Assembly: GCF_017592555.1 (NCBI RefSeq)
Contig: NZ_JAGFNS010000046.1
Span: 1 to 58,368 of the forward strand
Direction: 5' to 3'
Length of the DNA: 58,368 bases
Origin: Actinoplanes flavus
Lineage (GTDB): Bacteria; Actinomycetota; Actinomycetes; Mycobacteriales; Micromonosporaceae
The notes beneath the pieces were generated by a model. The model worked only from the letters and a program-made list of their open reading frames with translations. It was not told where the DNA came from and did no database searches. Both the position numbers and the translations under genes were made by a program. How positions within the stretch are numbered: the stretch's first letter is position 1; each line of letters begins with the position of its first letter. Shown one piece after another: positions 35,555-44,949 of this stretch.

Positions 35555-36681
35555 GCCGCGTCGCCGAACTGAGGGAGCGGTGGCGCCGCCTCGACGTCAC
35601 CGTCCAGGACCTGCCGGTCGCGCTCCTGCTCACCGCGCTGGCCCTGGTCCCGGCCTGGCACCGGCACGGCACCCAGCTCGCCGACCTGGTGCCGGCCCGG
35701 CCGTTCGGCGTCTGGGGCGTGCTGGCGATCACCGTCGAGTGCCTGCCGCTGGCGATCCGCCGCAGACTGCCGACGACCAGCCTGGCCCTGGTGTTCACCG
35801 GGTTCGCGGCCGACCAGCTCTGCGGCTGGAACACGCTGGGCGGCAGCGCTCTGTCGATCGCGCTGATCAGCGCGGGCATCCACGTGGCGCGCCACCGCCG
35901 GGCGACGGTGATCGTGGCGTCCGCCGGGTTCCTCGCGCTGGCCGCGGTGCTGGCCCGCCTGGGACAGCTCGGCTTCGACGCGGTGATGCTGTTCTACGCG
36001 GTGCTGGCCGCGATGTGGGCGATCGGAGCCGGGATGCGGCGCAACCGGCTGGCCGAGCGGGAGAACCGCCGGCACGCGGAGGAGGCGGCGCGGGTCGCCG
36101 AACGCACCCGGATCGCCCGGGAGCTGCACGACGTGGTGACCCACCACGTGACCGCGATGGTGGTGCAGGCCGAGGCCGCGCGGTACCTGACCGCGGCCCC
36201 CGAGCGGCTCGACGGCGCGCTGACCGCGGTGTCGGACACCGGGCGGCACGCGATCACCGACCTGCGGCACCTGCTCGACCTGCTCAACCCGGCGCACGGC
36301 GGTGAGCTGCGGGTGCTGGTCGAACAGACCCGGCGGGCCGGGCAGCCGGTGGAGCTGGTCGAGCAGGGCAGTTCGCCGGACACCCCGGGCGGTGCGGGCG
36401 CCACCGTCTACCGCGTCGCGCAGGAGGCGCTGACCAACGCCCTCAAGTACGACCACGGCGCGCGAACCAGCGTCACGGTGCGCTACGGGGTGGGCGAGAT
36501 CGACGTGCGCATCAGCACGGACGGGTCGGGGTCGAGCACGGCGTCACCCGGTGGCAGCGGCCGCGGCCTGGCCGGGCTGCGCGAGCGTGTCGGCACGCTG
36601 GGCGGCGACTTCACCGCGGGCCCGCGCGCCGATGGCGGGTTTCTGGTCACCGCACGGATCCCGGTCGGGGTGGGCTCGTGA
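35551..36681 (+). CDS. Sensor histidine kinase (NarL/DesK type, HisKA_3)
   Basis: 376 residues, GTG start. Four to six N-terminal membrane helices (residues about 20-165) without a large extracellular loop are followed by a coiled linker and the phospho-acceptor helix ERTRIARELHDVVTHHVTAM with the histidine at residue 193. The HATPase region shows VYRVAQEALTNALKYDHGA (N box) and GRGLAGLRERVGTLGG (G box). Input is probably sensed in the membrane. Its stop overlaps the response regulator start. Confidence 0.9.
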   Translation: MSRVAELRERWRRLDVTVQDLPVALLLTALALVPAWHRHGTQLADLVPARPFGVWGVLAITVECLPLAIRRRLPTTSLALVFTGFAADQLCGWNTLGGSALSIALISAGIHVARHRRATVIVASAGFLALAAVLARLGQLGFDAVMLFYAVLAAMWAIGAGMRRNRLAERENRRHAEEAARVAERTRIARELHDVVTHHVTAMVVQAEAARYLTAAPERLDGALTAVSDTGRHAITDLRHLLDLLNPAHGGELRVLVEQTRRAGQPVELVEQGSSPDTPGGAGATVYRVAQEALTNALKYDHGARTSVTVRYGVGEIDVRISTDGSGSSTASPGGSGRGLAGLRERVGTLGGDFTAGPRADGGFLVTARIPVGVGS

Positions 36682-37328
36682 TCCGGGTGCTGGTCTGTGA
36701 CGATCAGCCGTTGATCCGGACCGGATTCGCCACGATCATCGGCGCGCAGCCGGACATGACGGTGGTCGGTGAATGCGGTGACGGCCACACCGCGGTCGCG
36801 CTGGCCCGCGACCTCGCGCCGGATGTGGTGGTGATGGACGTACGCATGCCCGGCCTGGACGGTATCGAGGCCACCGCCCGGCTGGCCGGCGCCGGCGTCC
36901 CACATCCGGTCAAGGTGCTGGTCGTGACGACGTTCAACCTCGACGAGTACGTCTACGAGTCGCTGCGGGCCGGTGCCAGCGGTTTCCTGCTCAAGGACGC
37001 CCCGCCGGCGCATCTGCTGCACGGCATCCGCACGGTGGCGGCCGGCGCCGCGCTGCTCGCCCCCGAGGTCACCCGGCAACTGGTCGGCCGGTACGCGGCC
37101 CGCATCCGCCCGGCGTCGGACACCCCCGGCGACGTGCCGCTGAGCGCGCGCGAGCTGGAGGTGCTGTGCCTGATCGCGAACGGCCTGTCCAACAGCGAGA
37201 TCGCGGCGACCCTGGTGATCAGCCAGGAGACGGTCAAGACGTACGTCTCGCGGATCCTCACCAAACTGGACGTGCGTGACCGGGTCCAGGCGGTGGTCTA
37301 CGCCTACCGGCGCGGCCTGGTCACCTGA
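36678..37328 (+). CDS. NarL/LuxR-family response regulator
   Basis: 216 residues. Receiver domain with acidic pocket residues DDQ near the start, phospho-acceptor Asp 54 in VVVMDVRMPG and the switch residues in VVTTFNLDEYVYESLRAGASGFLLKD. The C-terminal LuxR helix-turn-helix is LSARELEVLCLIANGLSNSEIA..LVISQETVKTYVSRILTKL. It completes the CPBP-kinase-regulator operon. Its last 8 bases overlap the end of the convergent tetR gene. Confidence 0.93.
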   Translation: MIRVLVCDDQPLIRTGFATIIGAQPDMTVVGECGDGHTAVALARDLAPDVVVMDVRMPGLDGIEATARLAGAGVPHPVKVLVVTTFNLDEYVYESLRAGASGFLLKDAPPAHLLHGIRTVAAGAALLAPEVTRQLVGRYAARIRPASDTPGDVPLSARELEVLCLIANGLSNSEIAATLVISQETVKTYVSRILTKLDVRDRVQAVVYAYRRGLVT

Positions 37329-37908
37329 CCGCGCCCGGTGGCGTCCAGCCACGCGTGAGGATGTCGAAGATCGCCTCGATGGCGGCGTGGGCGTCCGGCC
37401 GCCCGCGGACGAGGGCGGGGATCTCGAGGACGAACCGGGCCAGCGTCACGCAGGCGAGGTCGTCGTGGTCCACGCCGCACTCCTCGGCGATGGCGGCGCT
37501 GAGACTGTCGGTGTGCCTGGTCCACATGCGTTCGGCGTACGACCGCAGGGCCGGCGTGGTGTCGACCAGCGCGATGAACTCGGCCGCCCGGGGATGCCGC
37601 GCGATGGGCAGGTAGGCGCTCAGCACGTGCTCGCGCAGCGCGTCCACGATGCCCTGGCCGCCGGCTCGCTCCCGCACCGCGGCGACCAGGTGAGCGTCGT
37701 TGTCCTGCTCCTGGTCGAAGACCAGTGCCTCCTTGCCGGAGAAGTGTTTGAACAGTGTCGTGGTCGACACGTCGGCCGCGTCGGCGATCTCGCGCAGGCT
37801 CACCCGGTCGTAGCCGTGCTCGAGGAACAGGCGGAGGGCCGCGTCGGCGATCGCCTGCCGCGTGGCCGCCTTCTTGCGTTCCCGGCGGCCGACGGGGGTC
37901 TGGGTCAT
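37321..37908 (-). CDS. TetR-family repressor of a FAD monooxygenase
   Basis: 195 residues from ATG 37908. Basic N-terminus (GRRERKKAATRQAIADAALRLF) followed by a helix-turn-helix (REIADAADVSTTTLFKHFSGK). The C-terminal domain matches the MftR-like all-helical type with an acidic-rich pocket (FDQEQDNDAHLVAAV). Divergent from the monooxygenase gene, with a 23-bp dyad in the 81-base gap, so it most likely represses that gene and itself. Confidence 0.9.
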   Translation of the reverse strand: MTQTPVGRRERKKAATRQAIADAALRLFLEHGYDRVSLREIADAADVSTTTLFKHFSGKEALVFDQEQDNDAHLVAAVRERAGGQGIVDALREHVLSAYLPIARHPRAAEFIALVDTTPALRSYAERMWTRHTDSLSAAIAEECGVDHDDLACVTLARFVLEIPALVRGRPDAHAAIEAIFDILTRGWTPPGAVR

Positions 37909-37941
37909 GGGCCGAGTATAGGGCCAAGGTGGCATCAGGCA

Positions 37942-37964
37942 AAAAGTTGAACGGTTGCACTTTT
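37942..37964. promoter_or_regulatory. TetR operator between regulator and monooxygenase
   Basis: AAAAGT TGAACGGTTGC ACTTTT: a 23-bp element whose arms pair at 9 of 11 positions around a central G. It lies 33 bases from the repressor start and 25 from the monooxygenase start. Confidence 0.6.
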
Positions 37965-37989
37965 GGAATCGTTTTGCTTTCCTGGGTTC

Positions 37990-39159
37990 ATGACACCACC
38001 CACGAGAAGCGCCCGGATCAGCATCATCGGCGCCGGGCCCGCCGGGCTCACCTGCGCCCGCATCCTGCAACGGCACGGCATCGCGGTCACCGTCCACGAC
38101 CGCGACGCCGGCCGCACCGCCCGCGACCAGGGCGGCACCCTCGACCTGCATGCCGGCAACGGCCAGCTGGCCCTGCGCGAGGCCGGCCTGCTCGACGACT
38201 TCCTCCGGCTCGCCCGACCGGAGGGCCAGGAGATGCGCGTCCTGGGCCCCGACGGCGAACTGCGGGCCCACCTCGTCCCGGAGGAGGGCGACCTGTTCAA
38301 ACCCGAGATCGACCGAGGTCAGCTACGCGACCTCCTGCTCGATTCGCTGTCGCCCGGCACGGTCCGGTGGGGCCGGGCGCTCACCCACGTCGGCGGGCCG
38401 GCCGACGGTCCCCGCACACTGCACTTCGCCGACGGCTCCGTCACCGAGACGGATCTGGTCATCGGCGCCGACGGCGCGTTCTCCCGCGTTCGCCCGGCCG
38501 TCTCACCGGCCGTCCCGCGATACACCGGTGTGAGTTTCACCGAGGCCTGGTTCCATGACGTCGCGGACCGGCACACCGGGCTGTCCGGGCTGGTCGGCCA
38601 GGGCAGCGCCACCGCAGCCGACGGCCGGCGCGCGCTGTGGGGCCAGCGCAACAGCGGTGACCACATCCGCGTCTACATCGTCCGCCGCGTCCCGGCCGAC
38701 TGGATCACCGCCGCCGGCCTGCGGCCCGGCGACACCGCCGGGATCCGGGCCCACCTGCTCGGCGAGTTCGCCGACTGGTCCCCGCGCCTGCGGCGGATGA
38801 TCAGCGACAACGACGGCCCCTACGTCGACCGGCCGATCTTCGCCCTGCCCGTCCCGCACACCTGGGACCACCAGCCCACCGTCACGCTGCTCGGCGACGC
38901 CGCCCACCTGATGCCCCCGCTCGGCGTCGGCGTGAATCTCGCCATGCTCGACGCCGCCGAACTCGCGCTCGCGCTCGCCGGCTCCTCGACCATCGGCGAG
39001 GCCCTTCGCGCCTACGAGAGCACCATGCTGCCGCGCTCCATCGAGACCGCCGAACTGCTCGACGGCCGCGCCGAGGACCTGCTCAGCGACGACCTGCCGC
39101 CCGAGTTCGGCGACGACCCGGCGCCCGGCCCGGACGGCGCGCCTCTGCCGGTCAGCTGA
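37990..39159 (+). CDS. FAD-dependent monooxygenase (TetX/PHBH type)
   Basis: 389 residues from ATG 37990. Residues 9-20 form the FAD-binding GxGxxG (IIGAGPAGLTC); DG-type motif LVIGADGAFSRVR lies near the middle; and LLGDAAHLMPPLGVGVNLAMLDA is the second FAD motif near residue 310. The group hydroxylates aromatic or polyketide substrates; TetX-like members inactivate tetracyclines. Control by a divergent TetR repressor is compatible with xenobiotic or antibiotic inactivation. Its last 8 bases overlap the convergent methyltransferase. Confidence 0.87.
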   Translation: MTPPTRSARISIIGAGPAGLTCARILQRHGIAVTVHDRDAGRTARDQGGTLDLHAGNGQLALREAGLLDDFLRLARPEGQEMRVLGPDGELRAHLVPEEGDLFKPEIDRGQLRDLLLDSLSPGTVRWGRALTHVGGPADGPRTLHFADGSVTETDLVIGADGAFSRVRPAVSPAVPRYTGVSFTEAWFHDVADRHTGLSGLVGQGSATAADGRRALWGQRNSGDHIRVYIVRRVPADWITAAGLRPGDTAGIRAHLLGEFADWSPRLRRMISDNDGPYVDRPIFALPVPHTWDHQPTVTLLGDAAHLMPPLGVGVNLAMLDAAELALALAGSSTIGEALRAYESTMLPRSIETAELLDGRAEDLLSDDLPPEFGDDPAPGPDGAPLPVS

Positions 39160-39904
39160 CCGCGGCCTCCGGCGCGGGGCCCTTGGTGGCCAGAACCAGG
39201 GTGGTGCGCAGATCCAGGACCACCGTGCCGCCGAAGCCGTCGACCAGGCGGCCGAGCGCCGCGAGGCCCTGCCGCTGCACCTCGGGGGAGTGGCGCAGGA
39301 ACGGACCGAAGGTCCGGACCAGGGCGAGATAGTCACTCTTGGCGAGGGGCAGGCTGGTGTTCAAGACCCGCTTCTGTACGCCGGTGAAGCGCCCGGACGC
39401 GAGAACGTCCGCGTGGAACCAGTCGATCGGCCGCTCCTGGACGGTCGGGTCGAGGGCGTTCAGCGCGTCCTGGACGGCGGCGCCCTGGTCCGGATCCTGG
39501 TAGCCGTAACGGTGGCCCAGAACGGCCAGCGTGCCACCGGGCGCGAGCGCGGCGTAGGCGAGATCGTTGCGGCGGCCCGGATCCAGCCAGTGCCACGCCA
39601 TCGCGCAGGCGATCAGATCGACACCCCCGGCCGGCGGCGCCCACTCCTCGAAGGACCCCGCGTGGATGGTCGCGTGGGGGAACCGTTCGGCGAGCACGGC
39701 GGCCATCTGAGGATCGGGTTCGATACAGGTCAGCGGCGCGCCGACGGCGGCGAAGACCTCGGTGCCCTTGCCGGTGCCCGCGCCGATCTCGACCATCGAG
39801 GCCGGGACGCCACCGTGATGCTCCACGATCAGGCCGGCGACCTCCGGCGGATAACCCGGGCGGGCGGTGTCGTAGAGGCCGGCCACCGTTCCGAACACCA
39901 TCAT
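39152..39904 (-). CDS. Class I SAM-dependent methyltransferase
   Basis: 250 residues. It begins FGTVAGLYDTARPGYPPEVAGLI, the usual start of the methyltransferase group with a YD.RPGYP motif; the SAM motif is MVEIGAGTGKGTEVF and the acidic residue CIEPDPQM follows. ACAMAWHWLDPGRR corresponds to motif IV, typical of trans-aconitate-type and related enzymes. Substrate unknown. TAGAGT lies seven bases before the first ATG, so the mRNA may be leaderless. Confidence 0.85.
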   Translation of the reverse strand: MMVFGTVAGLYDTARPGYPPEVAGLIVEHHGGVPASMVEIGAGTGKGTEVFAAVGAPLTCIEPDPQMAAVLAERFPHATIHAGSFEEWAPPAGGVDLIACAMAWHWLDPGRRNDLAYAALAPGGTLAVLGHRYGYQDPDQGAAVQDALNALDPTVQERPIDWFHADVLASGRFTGVQKRVLNTSLPLAKSDYLALVRTFGPFLRHSPEVQRQGLAALGRLVDGFGGTVVLDLRTTLVLATKGPAPEAAVS

Positions 39905-39911
39905 GGCGGTG

Positions 39912-39917
39912 ACTCTA
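39912..39917 (-). promoter_or_regulatory. -10 element of a leaderless promoter (methyltransferase)
   Basis: On the minus strand TAGAGT is followed by seven bases and the ATG at 39904; no ribosome site is present. Confidence 0.45.
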
Positions 39918-39932
39918 ACGGCCTCGCCGGTG

Positions 39933-40421
39933 TCAGTCCGCGACCACCGGCGAACCGAGCAGCGGCACCCGTTTCAGGCCGGCGCCGTCGTGGTCGAGGT
40001 GGTACTCGAGATAGCCGTCGGCGCTCCAGCCGCCCGTGGCCGGAACCCGCAGCTCCACCTTCTCGCACGTGTAGTCGCCGGTCGCCGCTCCGTTGACGCG
40101 GGGCGCGAGGTCGCAGGTGCCGAGGGAGATGTTCTCGTCGTGCCGTTGCAGGTGGTAGTGCAGGGTGAGCGCGTCGAACCCGCGGCCCCCGTCGCCGGAG
40201 CCGTCCCGGGCCCAGGCGACGTGGGCGTAGGCGCCGCGGGTGGGTGTGCCGTGCAGCAGGCACAACCGTACGTCCATCCGGGTGTCGCGGCCCGGTGTGC
40301 CGACGACGACGTGCCGTGGTGCGCTGCACGTCGCGGCGGCGGCGCTGGCCGGAGCCGGCGCGCCGGCGAACAGTCCTGTCGCGAGCATCGTGATGGTGAT
40401 CAGCCCATGAGTCCTCGTCAT
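39933..40421 (-). CDS. Small secreted protein with four cysteines
   Basis: 162 residues. A clear signal peptide (hydrophobic MLATGLFAGAP.. ending at an ASA site) leaves a mature protein of about 130 residues with four cysteines (ATCSAP, RLCLLH, GTCDLA, YTCEK), probably two disulfides. Alternating hydrophobic residues suggest a beta-rich fold. I recognise no family. It follows the secreted glycosidase gene by 68 bases on the same strand and may be the last gene of the arabinofuranoside operon, or an independent gene. Confidence 0.68.
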   Translation of the reverse strand: MTRTHGLITITMLATGLFAGAPAPASAAAATCSAPRHVVVGTPGRDTRMDVRLCLLHGTPTRGAYAHVAWARDGSGDGGRGFDALTLHYHLQRHDENISLGTCDLAPRVNGAATGDYTCEKVELRVPATGGWSADGYLEYHLDHDGAGLKRVPLLGSPVVAD

Positions 40422-40489
40422 GACGGAATACCCCCGTGTGTGGATGTCTCATGATCGGAGTACCCATGGGCTGATCAGGAAAAACAGCG

Positions 40490-42175
40490 TCAGGCGAGGT
40501 GAATGTGGTCGAGTTCGGCGTAACCCGTGCCGGCCGTCAGGTTCGGTGCGCCCTTGGCCAGGCGGATCATGTTCCAGCCCGCCTTGAGCGTGACCGTGGT
40601 GCTCACCGTCGAACCGAACACACCCCACGCGGCGGTCGGCGGGTAGCTGATCGTCTGCCAGCCGCCACCGTTGTACGCCAGCCCGTGCGTGGCCGTCGCC
40701 CCGGTCGCGTTGGCGTACCCGATCGTCATCGTGTACGACCGGGCCGTCGGCACGTTGACCAGGAAGTCGACGAACGACTGGTTACGCGGGTTCGCCGAAC
40801 CGTCGATCTGCCCGACGTACCCGCCGTTGGACGCCGAGCCGGACGAGAACCGGTTCGCGTTGACGACAGTGGCGTTCTCCGCCTCGTATCGCTGCTGCCA
40901 TGTCGACGCACCGGACGACGGCGTGATCAACAGTTGATACGAATCCCATGCGTGCATGCCGTTCACCGGCACACTGATGCTGCCGTTCGACACCGTGTAG
41001 GTGGCCGACGACACGGCGATCGGCGCGCTCTGGTTGGTGAACCGGCCGGTCGTGCCGCTGCGCGACAGGGTGACCCGCACCTGCGAACCGAGCGCGCCCA
41101 GCCCGTTGACCCGGACCGTGTTGTCGCCGCTGTCCCCGCCCAGCACCACGTTCACGACCTTGCGGGTGCTGTCGTAGGCGGCGACACCCTCCAGCCACGA
41201 TCCGGGGACCGTCTGCACGATGTTGCCGGCCATGTCGCCGTACCACTTGTAGGTCCAGTAGGACGACGTCGGCGCGTTGTTGTGCAGCAGGCCGTTGAGG
41301 GTGCCCGCCTCGTACCAGTAGGCGCGCTCCGCCGACCGGATGCCGTGCCGCTCGAAGACCGCCATGTAGTGCACGGCCACGCTCGGGATGTCCACCTGGG
41401 ACGGGGAGGCGTACTCGTTGATGGAGATGGGCCGCGGAGAGATGCCCAGCGACGCCTCGATCGCCCGGTAGTCGGCGACGTGCGCCTGCACCTCGAGATA
41501 CTTGTCGTTCTCCAGCTCGTGCCAGACGATCACGTCGGGCAGGGTGCCGGTGTCGCGGGCGTTGGTGAGGAAGCCGACCATCCAGTCGTGGTTGTAGACC
41601 GAATGGCTGGGCCCGACGATCGGGGTCACCGTGTCGAGCGTCCGGATCAATCGATGGGTACGGGTCCAGCCCGCGTTGAACGTCCCGGCGGCGCTGGTGT
41701 TCCAGGTCCAGTCGGGTTCGTTCCACAGCTCGTACCCGTCGACGTTGGTGGTGGTCGTGGCGTTGAGCCGGGTCTGCACCATGGTGCGGACCTTGGCCTC
41801 CCAGTCGGTCCAGCTCACCCACCTGTACGGGAAGTCCTTGTAGATGTCCGGGAGCCGCCAGAACTGCTGGGCGCCGGCGCTGGTGACCTTCCCGGCGACC
41901 AGCGCGCCGTCGCAGCAGGGGGTGGTGGCGCCGTTGCCGAGCTGCTGAACCCCGGGCGGCGGCTGGGTCAGGTGGTTGAGCCGGAGCGGGTACATCTGCT
42001 CCAGCGGCGGCTTGGATCCGGTGTCCACGGCGTACAGGCCGCCGGAGGCGACATGGGTGACCGGCCGGACGACGGTGCCGACGTTGACGGTGAGGGTGTT
42101 GCCGGCGGCCCGTGCCGGGCTGGGGACGGCCAGCCCGGCCAGGACCAGTAGGAGAACTGCGGGTCGGTAGCGCAC
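40490..42175 (-). CDS. Secreted clan GH-A glycoside hydrolase (GH39-like) with C-terminal CBM35-type module
   Basis: 561 residues, GTG start behind GAGGTGA. Signal peptide to about residue 23 (ARA|A). The catalytic barrel has YELWNEPDWTW with Glu 153 as probable acid/base and PISINEYASP with Glu 254 as probable nucleophile, the spacing expected for clan A (beta-strands 4 and 7). A beta-sandwich follows (about 320-420), then a CBM35/CBM6-like module (from YEAENATVVN, about 430-561). The catalytic region is homologous to that of the large hydrolase at 48461. Family number is uncertain: GH39 or a relative. Next to a GH127 gene and an importer, release of an arabinofuranosyl oligosaccharide is the likely task. 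Confidence 0.8.
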   Translation of the reverse strand: MRYRPAVLLLVLAGLAVPSPARAAGNTLTVNVGTVVRPVTHVASGGLYAVDTGSKPPLEQMYPLRLNHLTQPPPGVQQLGNGATTPCCDGALVAGKVTSAGAQQFWRLPDIYKDFPYRWVSWTDWEAKVRTMVQTRLNATTTTNVDGYELWNEPDWTWNTSAAGTFNAGWTRTHRLIRTLDTVTPIVGPSHSVYNHDWMVGFLTNARDTGTLPDVIVWHELENDKYLEVQAHVADYRAIEASLGISPRPISINEYASPSQVDIPSVAVHYMAVFERHGIRSAERAYWYEAGTLNGLLHNNAPTSSYWTYKWYGDMAGNIVQTVPGSWLEGVAAYDSTRKVVNVVLGGDSGDNTVRVNGLGALGSQVRVTLSRSGTTGRFTNQSAPIAVSSATYTVSNGSISVPVNGMHAWDSYQLLITPSSGASTWQQRYEAENATVVNANRFSSGSASNGGYVGQIDGSANPRNQSFVDFLVNVPTARSYTMTIGYANATGATATHGLAYNGGGWQTISYPPTAAWGVFGSTVSTTVTLKAGWNMIRLAKGAPNLTAGTGYAELDHIHLA

Positions 42176-42208
42176 GGTTCACCTCGGTGGATGGGGGAAG
42201 GGGACGGT

Positions 42209-44128
42209 TTACTCCTCCCGTGGCGCCAGCGGGATCCAGACCCGCATCGGGCCGGGTTCGCGGTTGGCCCACAGGAAGTAGGGGATGGCGGTGACCGTGG
42301 TGGCCGCCGCCGGGGGCGGGGCGGTCCGGTTCAGGTCCCGGTAGAGCGGGCCGCCGGCCGCCGCCCGGAGACGGACCCCGACCCGCAACGTGACCGGCGC
42401 CAGGCCGCCGTCGTGATAGGCGACCGCGGCCGGGGCCGCCGGGTCGAGTTCCAGATCCTCGAACAGGGCGCCGGCCAGCGGCCCGGACGTGGGCAGGTCG
42501 GCGTGTTCCAGGCAGTGCACGAGCGGGCCGCGGGTCAGGGCGGCCGCGCCGCGGACGGCGTCCACCCGCGGATGCGCGGCGACCAGGCGGACCGGCATGG
42601 CCAGGCGGAGCACGATCCGGTCGCCGGGATGCCAGATGCGGTGCAGGCGCAGGTAGCCGTCCTTGATCTGGTCACGGGACGGGGCCGGGGTGCCGTTGAC
42701 GGCGAGGCGGGCGTCCGGGCACCAGGCCGGGATCCGCAGCGACAGCGTCCACGGCTCGTCCGCCGACGCGGTGACGGTGACGGTGATCTCCTCGTCCCAC
42801 GGGTAACGGGTCTGGACGTTCACCGCGCGCCCACCGGCCGACACCGTGCCGTCGGCGTACAGGTGCAGTTGAAGACCGTTGTCGTCACCGGTCGCGGCGT
42901 AGGTGTGCAGCGACGCCATCAGCCGGGCCAGGTTCGGCGGGCAGCAGGCGCACTCGTACCAGTCCAGACGGTGGCCAGGGGCGTTCTCGCCGCCGCCGTC
43001 GTGGCCGGTGCGGCGCTGCAACGGGGTGGAGTAGAAGAACGCGGTCCCGTCGACGGCGGTGCTCGCGGCGATCGCGTTGTAGAGCACCCGCTCCATCTCG
43101 TCGGCGTACGTCACCTTCCCGGTGGCCAGCAGCAGCCGCCAGCCGAGCTGGAAACTCGCGATCGCGGCGCAGGTCTCGGCGTAGGCGCGGTCCGGCGGCA
43201 GCTCGTAGGCGTCGCCGTAGGCCTCGTCCCGGTGCCGGGAACCCTGCCCGCCGGTGATGTAGGTGCGGCTGTCCAGCGCCGAGTCCCACAGCCGTTCGGT
43301 GACCGTCAGCAGCTCCCGGTCGCCCGTCTCCACGGCCACGTCGACCGCGCCGGCCAGCAGGTAGAGCTGCCGGACCACGTGGCCGGTCACCTCGCCGGTC
43401 TCGCGCAGCGGTCGGTGGTCCTGGTAGTAGGCCGGCCCGAACCGGCCCGGCCCCAGCACCTGGTGGCCACGGTTGTCCAGGAAACGGGCGGCCAGATCGA
43501 GGTACGGCCGGTGCCCGGTCACCCGGTACAGCTCGGCCAGGGCGGTCTCGATCTCCGGATGGCCGTCGGTTTCGCGCGATTGCCCGTACCGTTGCACCAG
43601 AAGATCGGCGAACCGGCGCGCGACCGAGACGACCTGCTGGGCCACCGGATCGCCGGGCGCGGAACGCGCCGCGGCGACCGCCGCCTGGATCAGATGGCCG
43701 GCCGTGTACATCTCGTGGCTGAAGTGCAGCTCCGTCCACTGTCGCGCCCGGTGTTCCGGATCCTGGTAGTAGGAGTCCAGGTATCCGTCGGCGTCCTGGG
43801 CCTTCTCCAGCAGGGCGGCGGCCTCCTCCACGAAAGCCTGTTGGGTGCCCGCCCAGAAGGCCGCCTCGAGCGTCTTGTGCACGTCGGTGTCGGCGAACCA
43901 GAAACCCGTGAACGCGGCGTCGGAGTCCCCGGTGACCCGGCGCAGATTGTCCAGGTTGCCGTGGGTGGACAGCCGGGTGACGCAGTGCGGCAACGTGGAC
44001 GCCGCGTTGCGTTCCTGCCAGGCGCCGAGCAGACCGTCCGGGGTGAGCCGCACCGCGTCCGCGGGCAGCGGCCGGAGCGCGGCGAGGGCATCGGGCGTGG
44101 GCACGACGGGGCCCTGGAGTGCAGACAT
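42209..44128 (-). CDS. GH127 beta-L-arabinofuranosidase (DUF1680)
   Basis: 639 residues from ATG 44128, behind GAGGAACC. No signal peptide, so it is cytoplasmic. An alpha/alpha barrel covers about 430 residues, followed by beta-sandwich modules. The zinc-thiolate site of the family is intact: Glu 318 and Cys 320 in ETCAAIA, and Cys 395 and Cys 396 in ECACCPPN, corresponding to Glu338, Cys340, Cys417 and Cys418 of Bifidobacterium HypBA1, where Cys417 is the nucleophile. It would cut imported beta-L-arabinofuranosyl oligosaccharides to L-arabinose. It follows the permease gene by 8 bases. Confidence 0.9.
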   Translation of the reverse strand: MSALQGPVVPTPDALAALRPLPADAVRLTPDGLLGAWQERNAASTLPHCVTRLSTHGNLDNLRRVTGDSDAAFTGFWFADTDVHKTLEAAFWAGTQQAFVEEAAALLEKAQDADGYLDSYYQDPEHRARQWTELHFSHEMYTAGHLIQAAVAAARSAPGDPVAQQVVSVARRFADLLVQRYGQSRETDGHPEIETALAELYRVTGHRPYLDLAARFLDNRGHQVLGPGRFGPAYYQDHRPLRETGEVTGHVVRQLYLLAGAVDVAVETGDRELLTVTERLWDSALDSRTYITGGQGSRHRDEAYGDAYELPPDRAYAETCAAIASFQLGWRLLLATGKVTYADEMERVLYNAIAASTAVDGTAFFYSTPLQRRTGHDGGGENAPGHRLDWYECACCPPNLARLMASLHTYAATGDDNGLQLHLYADGTVSAGGRAVNVQTRYPWDEEITVTVTASADEPWTLSLRIPAWCPDARLAVNGTPAPSRDQIKDGYLRLHRIWHPGDRIVLRLAMPVRLVAAHPRVDAVRGAAALTRGPLVHCLEHADLPTSGPLAGALFEDLELDPAAPAAVAYHDGGLAPVTLRVGVRLRAAAGGPLYRDLNRTAPPPAAATTVTAIPYFLWANREPGPMRVWIPLAPREE

Positions 44129-44136
44129 GTGGTTCC

Positions 44137-44949
44137 TCAGTCCTTGACTGCGCCGGCGGTGACGCCGGCCGCGACGTAACGCTGGGCGATGATGAGCAGC
44201 AGCGTTGCGGGGATGGAGGCGACCACGGCGGTCGCCATGATCGCGTTCCACTGCTGGTTGTTGTTGCCGATGTACTGGTAGATGCCGAGGGTGATCGGCT
44301 GGGCGTCACCGCCGCCGTCGAGAGTGCTGGCGAAGACGAAGTCCGACCACGCCCACAGGAACGCGAAGAGTGACACCGTGACGATCGCGTTGCGTGACAT
44401 CGGCAGGATCACCGACGCGAAGGTGCGCCACCGGCCCGCGCCGTCGATCAGTGCCGCGTTGATCAGCTCGTCGGGGATGCCGGACATGAACGCCGTGAAG
44501 ATCAGCACGCCGAACGGGACCGCGATGGTGGAGTCGGCCAGGATCAGGCCGGGCACCGTGTTGAGCACGCCCATCCGCAAGTAGATGGCGTAGAAGCCCA
44601 TCGCCATGATGATCCCGGGGATCATCTGGGCGATCAGCAGCACGAAACTGAGCGCGCCGCCGCCCTTCGGGCGCAGCTTCGCGCACGCGAATCCGGCGGG
44701 CGCGGACAGCACGAGGGTCAGGGCCACCGTGCCGAGACCCACGATCAAAGACGTTCCGAGGTACGGCATCTGCTGCTCGATGACGGCGCGGTAGCCCTCC
44801 AGCGTCCCGTCGACGGGGAACAGGTGCGGTGGGTCGGCCCGCATGTCGGTGTCCTTGGTGAGGGACACGTTGATCATCCAGTAGACCGGGAACAGCATGA
44901 CCGCCGTGAAGAACAGGCCGAGCGCCGTCTTCGCGTGCTGCTTGATCAT
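44137..44949 (-). CDS. ABC sugar permease, MalG type
   Basis: 270 residues from ATG 44949, overlapping the stop of the other permease (ATGA). Six helices, and the EAA-type coupling loop ELINAALIDGAGRWRTFASVILPMSRNAIV. Together with the MalF-like permease and the lipoprotein it forms a CUT1 oligosaccharide importer. No ATPase gene is in the locus; such systems usually borrow a shared MsiK-type ATPase in actinobacteria. Confidence 0.92.
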   Translation of the reverse strand: MIKQHAKTALGLFFTAVMLFPVYWMINVSLTKDTDMRADPPHLFPVDGTLEGYRAVIEQQMPYLGTSLIVGLGTVALTLVLSAPAGFACAKLRPKGGGALSFVLLIAQMIPGIIMAMGFYAIYLRMGVLNTVPGLILADSTIAVPFGVLIFTAFMSGIPDELINAALIDGAGRWRTFASVILPMSRNAIVTVSLFAFLWAWSDFVFASTLDGGGDAQPITLGIYQYIGNNNQQWNAIMATAVVASIPATLLLIIAQRYVAAGVTAGAVKD

